Positions 1-9,084 of a stretch of 64,000 nt of DNA are shown here, in pieces. The notes below the pieces were generated by a model that saw only the letters and a list, made by a program, of their open reading frames with translations, ran no database searches and had not been told where the DNA came from. Within the stretch, counting starts at the first letter, position 1, and each line of letters begins with the position of its first letter. The DNA is from Pseudoclavibacter terrae. Its GTDB lineage: Bacteria; Actinomycetota; Actinomycetes; Actinomycetales; Microbacteriaceae. The DNA lies in the NCBI RefSeq assembly GCF_008831075.1, contig NZ_WBJX01000002.1, positions 558,001 to 622,000 of the forward strand. Direction: 5' to 3'. The position numbers and the translations under genes were made by a program.

Positions 1-393
1 CGCGTTGTCGCCGTATTTGACCTTGTCGAGCTTGGTGACGCCGTCGACGAGCATCGCGATCTCGTCACCAAAATCTGAGCGGAGCTCGTCGAGCGTGTAC
101 TCCGTGTCCTCGACCGTGTCGTGGAGGAGGGCCGCTGCCACGGTGATCGAGCCGATGCCGAGGTCGGCGAGGATCTTGGCGACCGCGACCGGGTGGGTGA
201 TGTACGGCTCACCGCTGCGTCGGAACTGCCCCTCGTGCGCATCCTTCGCGACCTCGTAGGCGCGCTGCACGAGCGCGGTGTTGGCGCGGGGGTCGTGCTT
301 CCTGAGCGATTTGAGAATCGGCTCGAGAACGTGCACAGGCTGCTTCGCGAACATTCTCGGCATTCGCCAGCGCAGCGAGGAAACTTCGCTCAT
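1..393 (-). CDS. rel: RelA/SpoT-family (p)ppGpp synthetase/hydrolase, N-terminal part
   Basis: Bifunctional stringent-response enzyme that makes and degrades (p)ppGpp. Only the first 131 codons lie in the window and the frame runs off the left edge. Visible is the start of the HD hydrolase domain, with YITHP at residues 64-68 and the metal-binding HDTVED (HDxxED) at 91-96, so the hydrolase half looks intact. The synthetase, TGS and ACT domains would lie outside. The ATG at 393 is preceded by GGAGGTG at good spacing. It follows secF by 85 nt in the usual actinobacterial order yajC-secD-secF-rel, and the leader between them holds competing hairpins. Confidence 0.93.
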   Translation of the reverse strand, partial: MSEVSSLRWRMPRMFAKQPVHVLEPILKSLRKHDPRANTALVQRAYEVAKDAHEGQFRRSGEPYITHPVAVAKILADLGIGSITVAAALLHDTVEDTEYTLDELRSDFGDEIAMLVDGVTKLDKVKYGDNA

Positions 394-411
394 GCAGCAC
401 CTCCATATGCA

Positions 412-465
412 TCATCACCCTGGCCTGCGTGAATACGCGGACCAGGGTGATGACAAGTTATCACC
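412..465 (-). promoter_or_regulatory. secF-rel intercistronic region with two mutually exclusive hairpins
   Basis: A 12-bp perfect inverted repeat pairs TCATCACCCTGG (412-423) with CCAGGGTGATGA (442-453); its loop holds a smaller hairpin (GCGT 427-430 with ACGC 435-438). The right arm can instead pair with a third element, because GGTGAT (446-451) is complementary to ATCACC (460-465). The two folds exclude each other. There is no T-run, so a plain intrinsic terminator is less likely. A processing site or an attenuation-like switch between secF and rel is inferred, not shown. Confidence 0.5.
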
Positions 466-478
466 GTGCGGACGGTCG

Positions 479-1549
479 TCAGGACGCCGATGCCTTCGAC
501 GCCGACTCGGATGCCTCCGGGGTCTCCGCGTCGTCGTCGAGAGCGTCGCCCTCCACGTCGCCGCCATCCTTCTGCGTGCGAGCGCGCGCTGCCAGAATGC
601 GCTTGTCGGTGCGTGCGATCTCCGGCTCTCGCGAGCGGAGCGCCGCGTAGAGCGGGCCGGCGACGAAGATCGTCGAGAGGGCCCCGACGAAGATGCCGAT
701 GAACAGTGCGAGCGCGATGTCGCGGAGCGTGCCGGCTCCCATGAGGAAGGCGCCGATGAAGAGGATGCCGCCGACCGGGAGGAGCGCGACGACCGACGTG
801 TTGATCGAGCGCACCAGCGTCTGGTTGATCGCGAGGTTGACGAGTTCGCCGAAGGTCCGGGAGGACTCCGCGTTGTAGTCCTCGGCGTTCTCGCGGATCT
901 TGTCGAACACCACGACGGTGTCGTACAGCGAGTAGCCGAGGATGGTGAGGAAGCCGATCACGGCCGCCGGGGTGACTTCGACGCCGGTGATGGCGTAGAC
1001 GCCCGCCGTGACGACGAGGTCGTGGGCGAGGGCGACGAGCGCCGCGATGGACATCTTCCAGGTGCGGAAGTACAGCGACATGAGGATGGCGGCGATCGCG
1101 ACGAAGACCGCGAGGCCGATCACCATCTGCCTGGTGATGTCCTGGCCCCAGGATGGCCCGATCGTCGACAGGTTGACGTCCTCGACGGGAACGGAGTAGG
1201 CCTCAGCGAGCTGCGCGCGCAGCTCGGTGTTGGCCTCTTCGGACAGGGAGTCGGTCTGGACTCGGATGCCGCCGTCGCCGAGGACGGCGACCTTGGCGGG
1301 CGTGGGCGTGAACTCGGCCGCCGCGGCGATGGCGGGCTCCTGCTCGTCGGTCGCCGGCTGCGAGACGAGGAACTCCGAACCGCCGGTGAACTCGATGCCG
1401 AGTTCGAGGCCACCCCGGAGGATCGGGACGAGGATGGAGATGAGGACGGCGATTCCCGCGATGGAGAACCAGATCTTCCGCCTGCCGACGAAGTCGATCG
1501 AGCGTTCACCGGTGTACAGGTCGTTGCCGAGCGTCTGGAACTTGCTCAT
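479..1549 (-). CDS. secF: Protein translocase subunit SecF
   Basis: Inner-membrane partner of SecD; the SecDF pair uses the proton gradient to pull exported proteins out of SecYEG. The 356-residue product has the family layout: an N-terminal membrane segment (about residues 28-45), the GIEFTGGSEF motif, an extracytoplasmic domain, then a cluster of about five membrane segments with RSINTS and LLPVGGILF conserved. The C-terminal ~45 residues are a charged, Asp/Ser-rich cytoplasmic tail. Its ATG shares one base with the secD stop (TGATG), so translation is probably coupled to secD. Confidence 0.95.
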   Translation of the reverse strand: MSKFQTLGNDLYTGERSIDFVGRRKIWFSIAGIAVLISILVPILRGGLELGIEFTGGSEFLVSQPATDEQEPAIAAAAEFTPTPAKVAVLGDGGIRVQTDSLSEEANTELRAQLAEAYSVPVEDVNLSTIGPSWGQDITRQMVIGLAVFVAIAAILMSLYFRTWKMSIAALVALAHDLVVTAGVYAITGVEVTPAAVIGFLTILGYSLYDTVVVFDKIRENAEDYNAESSRTFGELVNLAINQTLVRSINTSVVALLPVGGILFIGAFLMGAGTLRDIALALFIGIFVGALSTIFVAGPLYAALRSREPEIARTDKRILAARARTQKDGGDVEGDALDDDAETPEASESASKASAS

Positions 1550-3312
1550 CAGGCCTTCTCCCCCTTGCTTGTCGTCGACGTCTGCTCCGCCGCAGGCGTT
1601 CCTGCGCTCACGAGGTCGTCGACTCCGCCCTTCTTGGCGGCTTCCGCCTTGCGCTCGGCGAGGGTCTGGCGCTTCGTCGCCTCACGCGACGCGCCGCGCT
1701 TCTTCTGCTCGGGGGTGCGGAACGTCCCGCGACCGCGGTAGACGGCTCCGAGCGAGCGCGGGTCGAGGCCGGATGCCGGATGGCCGTCTGCGAAGAACGA
1801 CGTCCGTGCGAGGAGTCGCATGAGCGGGTGCGTGAAGAGGGTCACGACGATGATGTCGATGATGGTCGTGATGCCGAGGGTCAGCGCGAAGCCGCGCACG
1901 TTGCCGACGGCGACGAACAGGAGGACGATCGCGACGAGGAAGTTGACGGCGTCGGATGCGAGGATCGTGCGGATCGCGCGCGTCCATCCGCCTTCGACGG
2001 CGGAGACGAGTCCCTTGCCGTCTCTCAGCTCATCCTTGATTCGCTCGAAGTACACGATGAACGAGTCCGCCGTGATGCCGATGGCGACGATGAGGCCCGC
2101 GACACCCGCGAGTGACAGCCGGTACCCCTCTTGGTTGGAGAGGTAGGTGACCACGATGTAGGTCAAGGCCGCGGCGATGACCAGCGATGCCACGGTGACG
2201 AGCCCGAGCGTCCGGTACTGGAAGAGCGAGTAGACCACGACGGCGGCGAGTCCGATGAGGCCCGCGATGAGGCCGTTCACGAGCTGCGAGCTTCCCAGCG
2301 TGGCCGAGATGGTGGAGGTCGACTGCGCGACGAAGTTGAACGGCAGCGCGCCGAACTTCAGCTGGTCGGCGAGGGCCTTCGCGCTCTCCTCGTTGAAGTT
2401 GCCGGAGATCTGCGGCTTGCCGTCGGTGATCGCGGCGTTGGTGGTCGGTGCGACGATGACCTGGTTGTCGAGCGTCACAGCGAACCTGTTCTGGTTCTCC
2501 GTGAGGCCGACGAGTCGCTCGGTCACCGCAGCGAACTCCTGGGTGCCCTGCGCGTCGAACTCGATGTTGACTGCCCACTGGTTCGTGGTCGCGCCCGTGC
2601 TCGTCGTGGTGAGACCGCTCGTGGCGTCGGCGATCCGCTCTCCGGTGACCTCCACGGGGCCGAGGACGTACTTCTCCGTGCCCGTGTCGTCGCACGTGAT
2701 GAGCGGCTGGGTCGGGTCGATGTCGGCGGCCGGAGCGAGGTCGGCGCAGTTGAACTGCAGGAAGTCGACGTACATCTGCTCGGTGACCCAGTTGAGGTCA
2801 CTTGCGTCGGTCGGCTCGGCGGTGGGCGTGGTCGACAGCTCTTCAGGCAGCTGGTCTGCCGGGATGGCCTGGGTGTTCGCGGCCTGGTCGGCGACGAGCA
2901 CGGCGCGGAACTCGAGCTTGGCCGAGTTCTCGATGCGGTCCCGGGTGAGCTGGTCCATCTCGCCGGGCACGGAGACGACGATGTTGCGTCCGCCCTGCGT
3001 GGTGATCTCGGCCTCGGAGACACCGGAGGCGTCGATGCGCTGGCGGATGATGGAGACCGCCTGCTGCATCTGCTCAGATGACGGGTCGGCCTGCCCCTCT
3101 GGAAGCTGGGCGGCGAGCACGACCTGGGTGCCGCCCTCGAGGTCGAGCGCGAGGCGCGGGGTCCACTGGCCGCCCTGTGTGGCGACGGCCAGCCAGTTGA
3201 GGCCCACGAGGGCAAGGATGAGGATCAGGAGCCACGTGAGCGTGCGCCAGGCGCGCTGGACGATGCCAGCACCCCGACCACGACGCGCCGATGACGTTGT
3301 CGACTTCGCCAA
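1549..3312 (-). CDS. secD: Protein translocase subunit SecD
   Basis: Large subunit of the SecDF translocation motor. It has an N-terminal membrane segment (WLLILILALVGLNWLAV), then LALDLEGGTQVVL (the SecD D1 motif), a long extracytoplasmic region with the RIDASGVSEAEI stretch, and five C-terminal membrane segments containing GITADSFIVYFERIKDE. I place the start at TTG 3312 (protein beginning MAKSTTSS), which gives 587 residues and follows AGAAGG at suitable spacing. A TTG at 3336 in the same frame would add eight residues and lacks a better ribosome site. It lies downstream of yajC and overlaps secF by one base. Confidence 0.94.
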   Translation of the reverse strand: MAKSTTSSARRGRGAGIVQRAWRTLTWLLILILALVGLNWLAVATQGGQWTPRLALDLEGGTQVVLAAQLPEGQADPSSEQMQQAVSIIRQRIDASGVSEAEITTQGGRNIVVSVPGEMDQLTRDRIENSAKLEFRAVLVADQAANTQAIPADQLPEELSTTPTAEPTDASDLNWVTEQMYVDFLQFNCADLAPAADIDPTQPLITCDDTGTEKYVLGPVEVTGERIADATSGLTTTSTGATTNQWAVNIEFDAQGTQEFAAVTERLVGLTENQNRFAVTLDNQVIVAPTTNAAITDGKPQISGNFNEESAKALADQLKFGALPFNFVAQSTSTISATLGSSQLVNGLIAGLIGLAAVVVYSLFQYRTLGLVTVASLVIAAALTYIVVTYLSNQEGYRLSLAGVAGLIVAIGITADSFIVYFERIKDELRDGKGLVSAVEGGWTRAIRTILASDAVNFLVAIVLLFVAVGNVRGFALTLGITTIIDIIVVTLFTHPLMRLLARTSFFADGHPASGLDPRSLGAVYRGRGTFRTPEQKKRGASREATKRQTLAERKAEAAKKGGVDDLVSAGTPAAEQTSTTSKGEKA

Positions 3313-3370
3313 GAGAGTTCTGCCTTCTGACCTCAAGACGAGGCCCGTGCGTGAGAGGTGAGGGAGTCGC

Positions 3371-3778
3371 CTACGCCTTGTTGGTGTTCGGTCCGGACTC
3401 GGAGCCGTTGTCGCCGTCGCGACGGTCTGCGTCCGCGGCGTCGCGGTGCTCGGGCTCGGTGGTGGGGAACTCCTCCACGGTCTCCTCGACGGAGAGCGCG
3501 GATGCGTCGTCCGGGACGGACGGGGTGAGGATGTTCGCGATCGTCATCGAGTGCACGCGGAGTCGCGTGCCCGGCTCGGACTCGATCGTCGTGATGTTGT
3601 TGTCGTCGTCGATGTCGACGATGGTGCCGTACACGCCGCTCTGCGTCATGACGTCCGCACCGATGACGGCGCTGCTGCGCATCTCCTGCTGCTGCTGGGT
3701 CCTCTTCTTGTTGCTGCGCCACATGAAGAAGATCATGACGCCGAGGAGGACGAGGGGAAGGAGGAGCGTGAGATCCAT
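3371..3778 (-). CDS. yajC: Preprotein translocase subunit YajC
   Basis: Small single-span accessory subunit of the SecDF-YajC complex. The 135-residue product starts with one hydrophobic helix (LLLPLVLLGVMIFFMW) followed by a basic RSNKKRTQQQQ stretch and the conserved core with GVYGTIVDID. The last ~35 residues are an acidic, low-complexity tail common in actinobacterial homologues. The ATG at 3778 follows AGAAAGG at nine bases. It is the first gene of the yajC-secD-secF-rel run, and a possible promoter lies about 60 bases upstream. Confidence 0.93.
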   Translation of the reverse strand: MDLTLLLPLVLLGVMIFFMWRSNKKRTQQQQEMRSSAVIGADVMTQSGVYGTIVDIDDDNNITTIESEPGTRLRVHSMTIANILTPSVPDDASALSVEETVEEFPTTEPEHRDAADADRRDGDNGSESGPNTNKA

Positions 3779-3841
3779 ATGTGGGTGCCTTTCTGGCAGT
3801 CCGTACTACGACTATGCACGCCCGGAACGACGGCAAACGCA

Positions 3842-3870
3842 TCTAGTGTACGTCGCGGTCGTGCGGATGT
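3842..3870 (-). promoter_or_regulatory. Possible promoter of yajC-secDF
   Basis: On the minus strand, GCGACA (-35-like) is followed after 17 bases by TACACT (-10-like), about 65 bases before the yajC ATG. Two -35 positions deviate from TTGACA, so this is only a plausible sigma-70-type site. Confidence 0.35.
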
Positions 3871-3903
3871 CGCTCAGCCAGTGATCGAAGGTTGGCGGGA
3901 GGG

Positions 3904-4938
3904 CTAGATATCGAGGCGGGGGCCTTGCGGCACGGCGCCGCCTGGCAGCGCCCGGCCGAGGTGCGCGTAGGCCTGCTGCGTGGCGACGCGGCCCCGCTGC
4001 GTTCGCGTGACGAGTCCGGTGCGGACGAGGAACGGCTCGACGACGCTCTCGACCGTTTCTGCTTCCTCGCCGACGGAGACGGCGAGGGACCTGACGCCGA
4101 CCGGTCCCCCGGCGAACCGATCGATGAGCGCCTGCAGGACGGCCCGGTCGAGCCTGTCGAGGCCGAGCGCATCCACGTCGTAGACGAGCAGCGCGTGCTG
4201 CACGGCCTGCTCGTCTGCATCGGTCTCGTGGACCAGCGCGTAGTCGCGGACTCTCCGCAGGAGACGGTTCGCGATTCGGGGTGTTCCCCGACTGCGGGTC
4301 GCGATCTCGGCGAGCGCCGCGTCGTCGACCCGGAGATCGAGGAGCCGAGCGGCGCGCGCGAGGACACGCTCGAGTTCCCCGTCCTCGTAGAACTCGAGGT
4401 GGGCGGTGAAGCCGAAGCGGTCTCGGAGCGGGTTCGGCAGGAGTCCGGCGCGGGTGGTGGCGCCGATGACGGTGAACGGGGCGAGCTCGAGGGGCACGCT
4501 GGTCGCCCCGGCCCCCTTGCCGACCATGATGTCGATCCGGAAGTCCTCCATCGCGAGGTACAGCATCTCCTCGGCGGTGCGCGCCATCCGATGGATCTCG
4601 TCGATGAAGAGCAGCTCGCCGGGCACGAGGCTCGAGAGCACGGCCGCGAGGTCGCCAGCGTGCTGGAGGGCCGGGCCGCTCGTGAGGCGGATGGGCTGCC
4701 CCGTTTCCTCCGCGACGATGAGGGCGAGCGTCGTCTTTCCGAGTCCCGGGGGGCCGGCCAGCAGGATGTGGTCGGGCGTCCGGCTCTGCATGGCCGCTGC
4801 CTTGAGCAGGAGCTCGAGCTGCAGGCGAACCTTCGCCTGGCCGACGAACTCGGCGAGGTTCGCGGGACGAAGCGCCCCCTCGAAGGCGATCTCCGCCTCC
4901 GATTCCGGTGACTCGGGGATGCGCGAGACGTCGGTCAC
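3904..4938 (-). CDS. ruvB: Holliday junction branch migration helicase RuvB
   Basis: Hexameric AAA+ motor that, with RuvA, drives branch migration of Holliday junctions. The 344-residue product has the family's usual length and order: the N-terminal [16 protein letters not shown] block, Walker [10 protein letters not shown], Walker [10 protein letters not shown], sensor I with GATTRAGLL, and a C-terminal winged helix containing [14 protein letters not shown]. The start is GTG at 4938, overlapping the ruvA stop by four bases (GTGA), which implies translational coupling. It is the last gene of ruvC-ruvA-ruvB. Confidence 0.97.
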   Translation of the reverse strand: MTDVSRIPESPESEAEIAFEGALRPANLAEFVGQAKVRLQLELLLKAAAMQSRTPDHILLAGPPGLGKTTLALIVAEETGQPIRLTSGPALQHAGDLAAVLSSLVPGELLFIDEIHRMARTAEEMLYLAMEDFRIDIMVGKGAGATSVPLELAPFTVIGATTRAGLLPNPLRDRFGFTAHLEFYEDGELERVLARAARLLDLRVDDAALAEIATRSRGTPRIANRLLRRVRDYALVHETDADEQAVQHALLVYDVDALGLDRLDRAVLQALIDRFAGGPVGVRSLAVSVGEEAETVESVVEPFLVRTGLVTRTQRGRVATQQAYAHLGRALPGGAVPQGPRLDI

Positions 4939-5558
4939 GAGCGGCTCCCCGCGGGTCCGAGGAGCTTCAGTGTCGCGCGTAGCAGCGCTGCGACGTCAGG
5001 GTCCTCGCCGTCGAGCGCCTTCGCGGCGTCTTCGACCGCGGGAGCCGCCTGGCGTTCCGCGTAGCCGAGGCCGAGCAGCGCCTCGACGACGTCGCGGCGC
5101 AGTGCCGCGGAACCGTTCTGGCCGACTGGCTCGCCAGCCGCAGGACTCGGGGAGAGGGCGAGAGCGATCTTGCCGGCGAGGGAGAGGATGATGAGCTTGG
5201 CTGTCTTGGGGCCGATGCCGCTCACTGCGGTGAAGGCTTTGACGTCCTCCTCGGCGACGGCGCGTGCGACCTGCTCCGGCTCGAGGTGCGCGAGCACTCC
5301 GAGCGCCGACTTCGGTCCGACGCCGGTCACCGTGATGAGGTGCTCGAAGATCTCGAGCTCCTCGGGTCGCTGGAAGCCGTACAGGGTCCACGCGTCCTCG
5401 CGCACGACGAGGTGCGTGCGCACCAGCACCTCGGCGTCCAGGCGCAGCTGGAGCGCATGGGCCGGAGTCACGAAGACCTGGTAGCCGACACCGGCGGCCT
5501 CGATCGTGACCGTGGTGGCGGTTCGGTACAGCACCTGGCCGCGGAGGGAAGCAATCAC
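4935..5558 (-). CDS. ruvA: Holliday junction branch migration protein RuvA
   Basis: Tetrameric DNA-binding subunit that loads RuvB on Holliday junctions. It begins [13 protein letters not shown], typical for the family, followed by an OB-fold domain, two helix-hairpin-helix motifs ([15 protein letters not shown] and [16 protein letters not shown]) and a C-terminal UBA-like domain contacting RuvB. I chose GTG 5558, four bases after the ruvC stop; an upstream in-frame ATG at 5597 would place 13 extra, non-family residues inside the end of ruvC. The product is 207 residues. Confidence 0.96.
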   Translation of the reverse strand: MIASLRGQVLYRTATTVTIEAAGVGYQVFVTPAHALQLRLDAEVLVRTHLVVREDAWTLYGFQRPEELEIFEHLITVTGVGPKSALGVLAHLEPEQVARAVAEEDVKAFTAVSGIGPKTAKLIILSLAGKIALALSPSPAAGEPVGQNGSAALRRDVVEALLGLGYAERQAAPAVEDAAKALDGEDPDVAALLRATLKLLGPAGSRS

Positions 5559-5562
5559 CGGT

Positions 5563-6192
5563 CTACCGTACGCGGCGGCCGCGAGTTTTCGCGGCACGCT
5601 CGGCGGCGAGCCACGCGCTCTGCGCCGCCGTCGGCGCCTCGGGCGTGCGCCCGGCAGCCGCTGGGGCTCGCCGGAGCGGGGCCGCCTCGGCAGCGCTGCC
5701 CGCGGCGGTTCCCAGTGGGGTCTTCCAGGCCGAGCAGATGGCGAGGGCCAGGGCGTCGGCCGCGTCTGCGGGCTTGGGGATCTCGTCCAGGCGCAGGATG
5801 CGCTGCACCATCGTGCCGACCTGCTTCTTCTCGGCGGATCCGTAGCCGGTGACGGCGGCCTTCACTTCCGAGGGAGTGTGCAGGGCGGCCGTGATGCCCC
5901 GGCGCTCGGCGGAGACGAGCACGACCCCGGAGATCTGGGCGACACCCATGACGCTCGGGAGGTTCTGCTGGGCGAAGACGCGCTCGAGCGCGATGGCATC
6001 TGGCGTGTACTCGTCGAGGATCGCCTCGATGCCGTCGGCGAGGATCCGGAGGCGCCGTGGGAGCTCGTCAGCGGGTGATGACGTGACCACCGAGACGTGC
6101 ACGAACTCGACCCGCTGTCGCCCGTGCGCGTCGACGATGCCGAGGCCGCAGCGGGTGAGACCCGGATCGATGCCCAGGATGCGCCGCGGCAC
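5563..6192 (-). CDS. ruvC: Crossover junction endodeoxyribonuclease RuvC
   Basis: Endonuclease that resolves Holliday junctions by symmetric cleavage. It starts MPRRILGIDPGLTRCGLG with the first catalytic Asp in GIDPG, then ALERVFAQQN with the catalytic Glu, the VKAAVTGYGSAEKKQV DNA-contact block, and the acidic pair in PADAADALALA. The start is GTG 6192, five bases after the yebC stop. The product is 209 residues; an Ala-rich C-terminal tail of about 45 residues extends beyond the catalytic core. Confidence 0.96.
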   Translation of the reverse strand: MPRRILGIDPGLTRCGLGIVDAHGRQRVEFVHVSVVTSSPADELPRRLRILADGIEAILDEYTPDAIALERVFAQQNLPSVMGVAQISGVVLVSAERRGITAALHTPSEVKAAVTGYGSAEKKQVGTMVQRILRLDEIPKPADAADALALAICSAWKTPLGTAAGSAAEAAPLRRAPAAAGRTPEAPTAAQSAWLAAERAAKTRGRRVR

Positions 6193-6197
6193 TCGGA

Positions 6198-6962
6198 CTA
6201 CTCGTCGTCTTCCGAGAGCTGCTGCTGCACCTCTGGCGACACGTCGATGTTGGTGAAGATGTTCTGCACGTCGTCGCTGTCCTCGAGGGCGTCGACGAGG
6301 CGGAAGACCTTGCGCGCGGTCTCGGCGTCGGCCTCGACCTTGACGTTCGGGACGAACTCGGCGTCCGCGGAGTCGTAGTCGATGCCGGCGGCCTGCAGTG
6401 CCGCGCGGGCGCCGACCATCTCGCTCGCCTCGGTCCGGATCTCGAACACGTGTCCGTGGTCGATGACCTCTTCTGCGCCAGCGTCGAGGACGACCTCGAG
6501 GATGTCGTCCTCGGTGGGCGTCTCCTCGTGCGGGACGACGATGACGCCCTTGCGCTCGAAGTTGAAGGCGACCGAGCCCGGGTCTGCCATGTTCCCGCCG
6601 TTGCGGCTCATGGCGGTGCGCACCTCGGCGGCTGCCCGGTTCTTGTTGTCGGTCAGGCACTCGATGAGGAGCGCGATGCCTCCGGGGCCGTAGCCCTCGT
6701 ACATGATGGTCGTGTAGTCGATCGATTCGCCGGTGAGGCCCGCCCCACGCTTGACGGCGCGGTTGATGTTGTCGATCGGGACGCTGGTCTTCTTCGCCTT
6801 CTGGATCGCGTCGGCGAGCGTTGGGTTTCCTGCGACGTCAGCGCCGCCGATCTTGGCGGCGACCTCGATGTTCTTGATGAGCTTGGCGAACGACTTCGCG
6901 CGGCGCGAGTCGATGATGGCCTTCTTGTGCTTCGTCGTCGCCCACTTGGAGTGTCCGGACAT
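6198..6962 (-). CDS. YebC/PmpR family protein (TACO1 family)
   Basis: Member of the YebC/TACO1 family, described both as a DNA-binding transcription regulator and as a factor relieving ribosome stalling; which applies here cannot be read from sequence. The 254 residues start with the signature [21 protein letters not shown] and contain [22 protein letters not shown], the family hallmark, followed by alpha/beta domains. The ATG at 6962 follows GGAG with five bases. It precedes ruvCAB with a five-base gap, a near-universal neighbourhood for this family. Confidence 0.95.
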   Translation of the reverse strand: MSGHSKWATTKHKKAIIDSRRAKSFAKLIKNIEVAAKIGGADVAGNPTLADAIQKAKKTSVPIDNINRAVKRGAGLTGESIDYTTIMYEGYGPGGIALLIECLTDNKNRAAAEVRTAMSRNGGNMADPGSVAFNFERKGVIVVPHEETPTEDDILEVVLDAGAEEVIDHGHVFEIRTEASEMVGARAALQAAGIDYDSADAEFVPNVKVEADAETARKVFRLVDALEDSDDVQNIFTNIDVSPEVQQQLSEDDE

Positions 6963-7130
6963 GTGTTCTCCGTTGTTCTCGCGCGTCTCGCCGAAGGCGG
7001 GCGCCTGCTTCTGATCGTGTGCGCGCCGACACCGTTGCCCAGGAATCGGGACACAACCGGTCGTCGTCGGCGCGCGGTCTGTCCCCAGTTTACTCGTGCT
7101 CCTGGGCTGTGCCTGCTCGAGGCGGCCGGC

Positions 7131-8435
7131 TTACGCGTGCTCTGGCCAGGCGCCGGCCAGGAAGACCGCGAGTGCGCGTTCGAGGGCTTCGATGTCGGCG
7201 ATGGCCGCCAGCTCGCGTGCCGAGTGCATGGAGAGGATTGGGATGCCGACGTCGACGGTCGAGATGCCCAGCCTGGTGGCTGAAATCGGGCCGATGGTCG
7301 AGCCGCACGGCAGCGCGTTGTTCGAGACGAACGGCTGCACGGCGACGCCCGCGTTCTGGCAGACGCCGTGCCAGAGCGCGCTTCCCCTGGCATCGGTCGC
7401 GTACCGCTGGTTGGCGTTCAGCTTGAGGAGCGTGCCCCGTCCCGCGATCGGTCGGGATTCGTCGTCGTGCTTCTCCGGGTAGTTCGGGTGCACGCTGTGG
7501 CCGAGGTCGCTGGAGACGAGCCACGAGGCTGCGAGCGCGCGCCGCTGCTGCGCGGGACCCGCACCGAGTCCCTCCTGGATGCGTGCGAGGACGTCGCCGA
7601 GGAAGGGGCCTGCAGCTCCGGAGCGGCTCGCGGACCCGACTTCTTCGTGGTCGAACGCCGCGATGACGGGGATGACGCCGTTCGGGACCGTCTCGACGAG
7701 TGCGGTCGTGGCCGCGTGGACGCTGACGAGGTTGTCGAGGCGTGCGCCGGCGAAGAGTGCGTCGCCGTGACCGAAGAGCTGAGCGTCCTGCGCGTCGGCG
7801 AGGAAGAGGTCGTACCCTGCGATCGTCTCCGGATCCACGCCTGCAGCTTCCGCGAGAGCGGTGACGACGCCGCCTGCCGCCTCGAGCCCGAGCACGGGAT
7901 GCGTGTGGCGCTGCGGGTCGAGGGCAAGACCTCGCTCATTCACTCCCCTGTCGAGGTGGATGGCGAGCTGCGGGATGCGCGCGATGGGACCAGAGGCGGC
8001 GAGCACCGTCGTGCCATCGGCAAGCGCGAGACGTCCCGCGGCGCGCAGCTCGCGGTCGAGCCAGGAGTTGAGCAGCGGACCGCCGTAGACCTCGACCTCG
8101 AGGCGCTGCCAGCCGTGCGCCGACGACTCGGGGGTCGGCTTGACCTTGAACCCCGGCGAGTCAGTGTGCGCTCCCACGATCGCGAACGGTGTCGTCGGAG
8201 TGGTGGATTCTGGGACGCGCCAGGCGATGACGGCGCCGTCACGCACGACGACGTACCCACCTGCTTCCTGCGGCCATTCCTCACGCTCGTCGAGGGAGGT
8301 GAAGCCCGCGTCCTCGAGCCGCCTGGCCACCTCAGCCGCCGCATGGAAGGACGACGGTGCGTCGCGGATGAAGGCGGCGAGCGAATCGCTGACCTGCTTG
8401 CTTCGCGCGGCTCTGCTCGGTCGGCGTCTCGCCAT
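7131..8435 (-). CDS. M18-family aminopeptidase
   Basis: Cytosolic zinc aminopeptidase of family M18 (aspartyl aminopeptidase-like), which removes N-terminal residues from peptides. The 434-residue product shows the dinuclear metal centre of the family: IVGAHTDSPGFKVKP (His and Asp ligands), AFDHEEVGS (catalytic and ligand Glu), and the C-terminal SMHSARELA block. HSVHPNYPEKH is also conserved. The ATG at 8435 follows GGAG at good spacing. It sits between pdxT and yebC with no overlap, so co-transcription is possible but not evident. Confidence 0.93.
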   Translation of the reverse strand: MARRRPSRAARSKQVSDSLAAFIRDAPSSFHAAAEVARRLEDAGFTSLDEREEWPQEAGGYVVVRDGAVIAWRVPESTTPTTPFAIVGAHTDSPGFKVKPTPESSAHGWQRLEVEVYGGPLLNSWLDRELRAAGRLALADGTTVLAASGPIARIPQLAIHLDRGVNERGLALDPQRHTHPVLGLEAAGGVVTALAEAAGVDPETIAGYDLFLADAQDAQLFGHGDALFAGARLDNLVSVHAATTALVETVPNGVIPVIAAFDHEEVGSASRSGAAGPFLGDVLARIQEGLGAGPAQQRRALAASWLVSSDLGHSVHPNYPEKHDDESRPIAGRGTLLKLNANQRYATDARGSALWHGVCQNAGVAVQPFVSNNALPCGSTIGPISATRLGISTVDVGIPILSMHSARELAAIADIEALERALAVFLAGAWPEHA

Positions 8436-8480
8436 ATTCGTCTCCTGGCTTCTCTCGAGTCGATGCGTGAATAGGTGTGG

Positions 8481-9077
8481 TCAGGCGGCGTGATCGGTGA
8501 CGCGATCCAGGAAGTACCTGTGAAACCGTGTTTCGCCGTTCATCTCCGGGTGGAATGAGGTTCCGAGCAGGTTCCCCTGCGACACCGCCACCACACGGCC
8601 GTCAGGCAGGGCAGCCATCACCCGGGCTCGGTCGCCGACCGCGTCCACGACCGGGCCGCGGATGAAGGTGGCGTGCACCGCTGGCTCGCCCAGCTCGGGA
8701 ACGTCGAGCTCGGTCTCGAACGACTGGTTCTGCGATCCGAAGGCGTTCCTGCGGACGGTGACGTCGAGCCCGCCGAAGCTCCGCTGCCCGTCGATCGCGT
8801 CCAGCACGGTGTCTGCGAGCATGATGAGCCCGGCGCAGGTGCCGAGCACCGGCATCCCGGACGAGATTCGCTTCTTGATGGGCTCGGCGATGTCGAAGAT
8901 CCGCGAGAGCTTGTCGATGACGCTCGATTCCCCACCGGGGATGACGAGTCCGGCGACGGTTTCGAGCTGCGCCGGAGTGCGGACAAGCACGACCTCGGCG
9001 CCGAGGTCCGTGAGCACCTGCTGGTGCTCACGGACGTCGCCTTGCAGCGCCAGGACGCCGACCGTGGGAGCTGCCAA
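8481..9077 (-). CDS. pdxT: Pyridoxal 5'-phosphate synthase glutaminase subunit PdxT
   Basis: Class I glutaminase that feeds ammonia to PdxS for one-step synthesis of pyridoxal phosphate. The triad is intact: nucleophile Cys in VLGTCAGLIML, and His and Glu in TSFHPEMN. The GGESSVIDKL loop that contacts PdxS is present. The 198-residue length is normal. It starts seven bases after the pdxS stop, so the two subunits are made from one message. Confidence 0.96.
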   Translation of the reverse strand: MAAPTVGVLALQGDVREHQQVLTDLGAEVVLVRTPAQLETVAGLVIPGGESSVIDKLSRIFDIAEPIKKRISSGMPVLGTCAGLIMLADTVLDAIDGQRSFGGLDVTVRRNAFGSQNQSFETELDVPELGEPAVHATFIRGPVVDAVGDRARVMAALPDGRVVAVSQGNLLGTSFHPEMNGETRFHRYFLDRVTDHAA

Positions 9078-9084
9078 CGACCTG

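Noticed and set aside
278-1741. Plus-strand frame of 487 codons opposite secF
   Set aside because: Antisense to SecF and the end of SecD; highly charged low-complexity translation with no recognisable domain.
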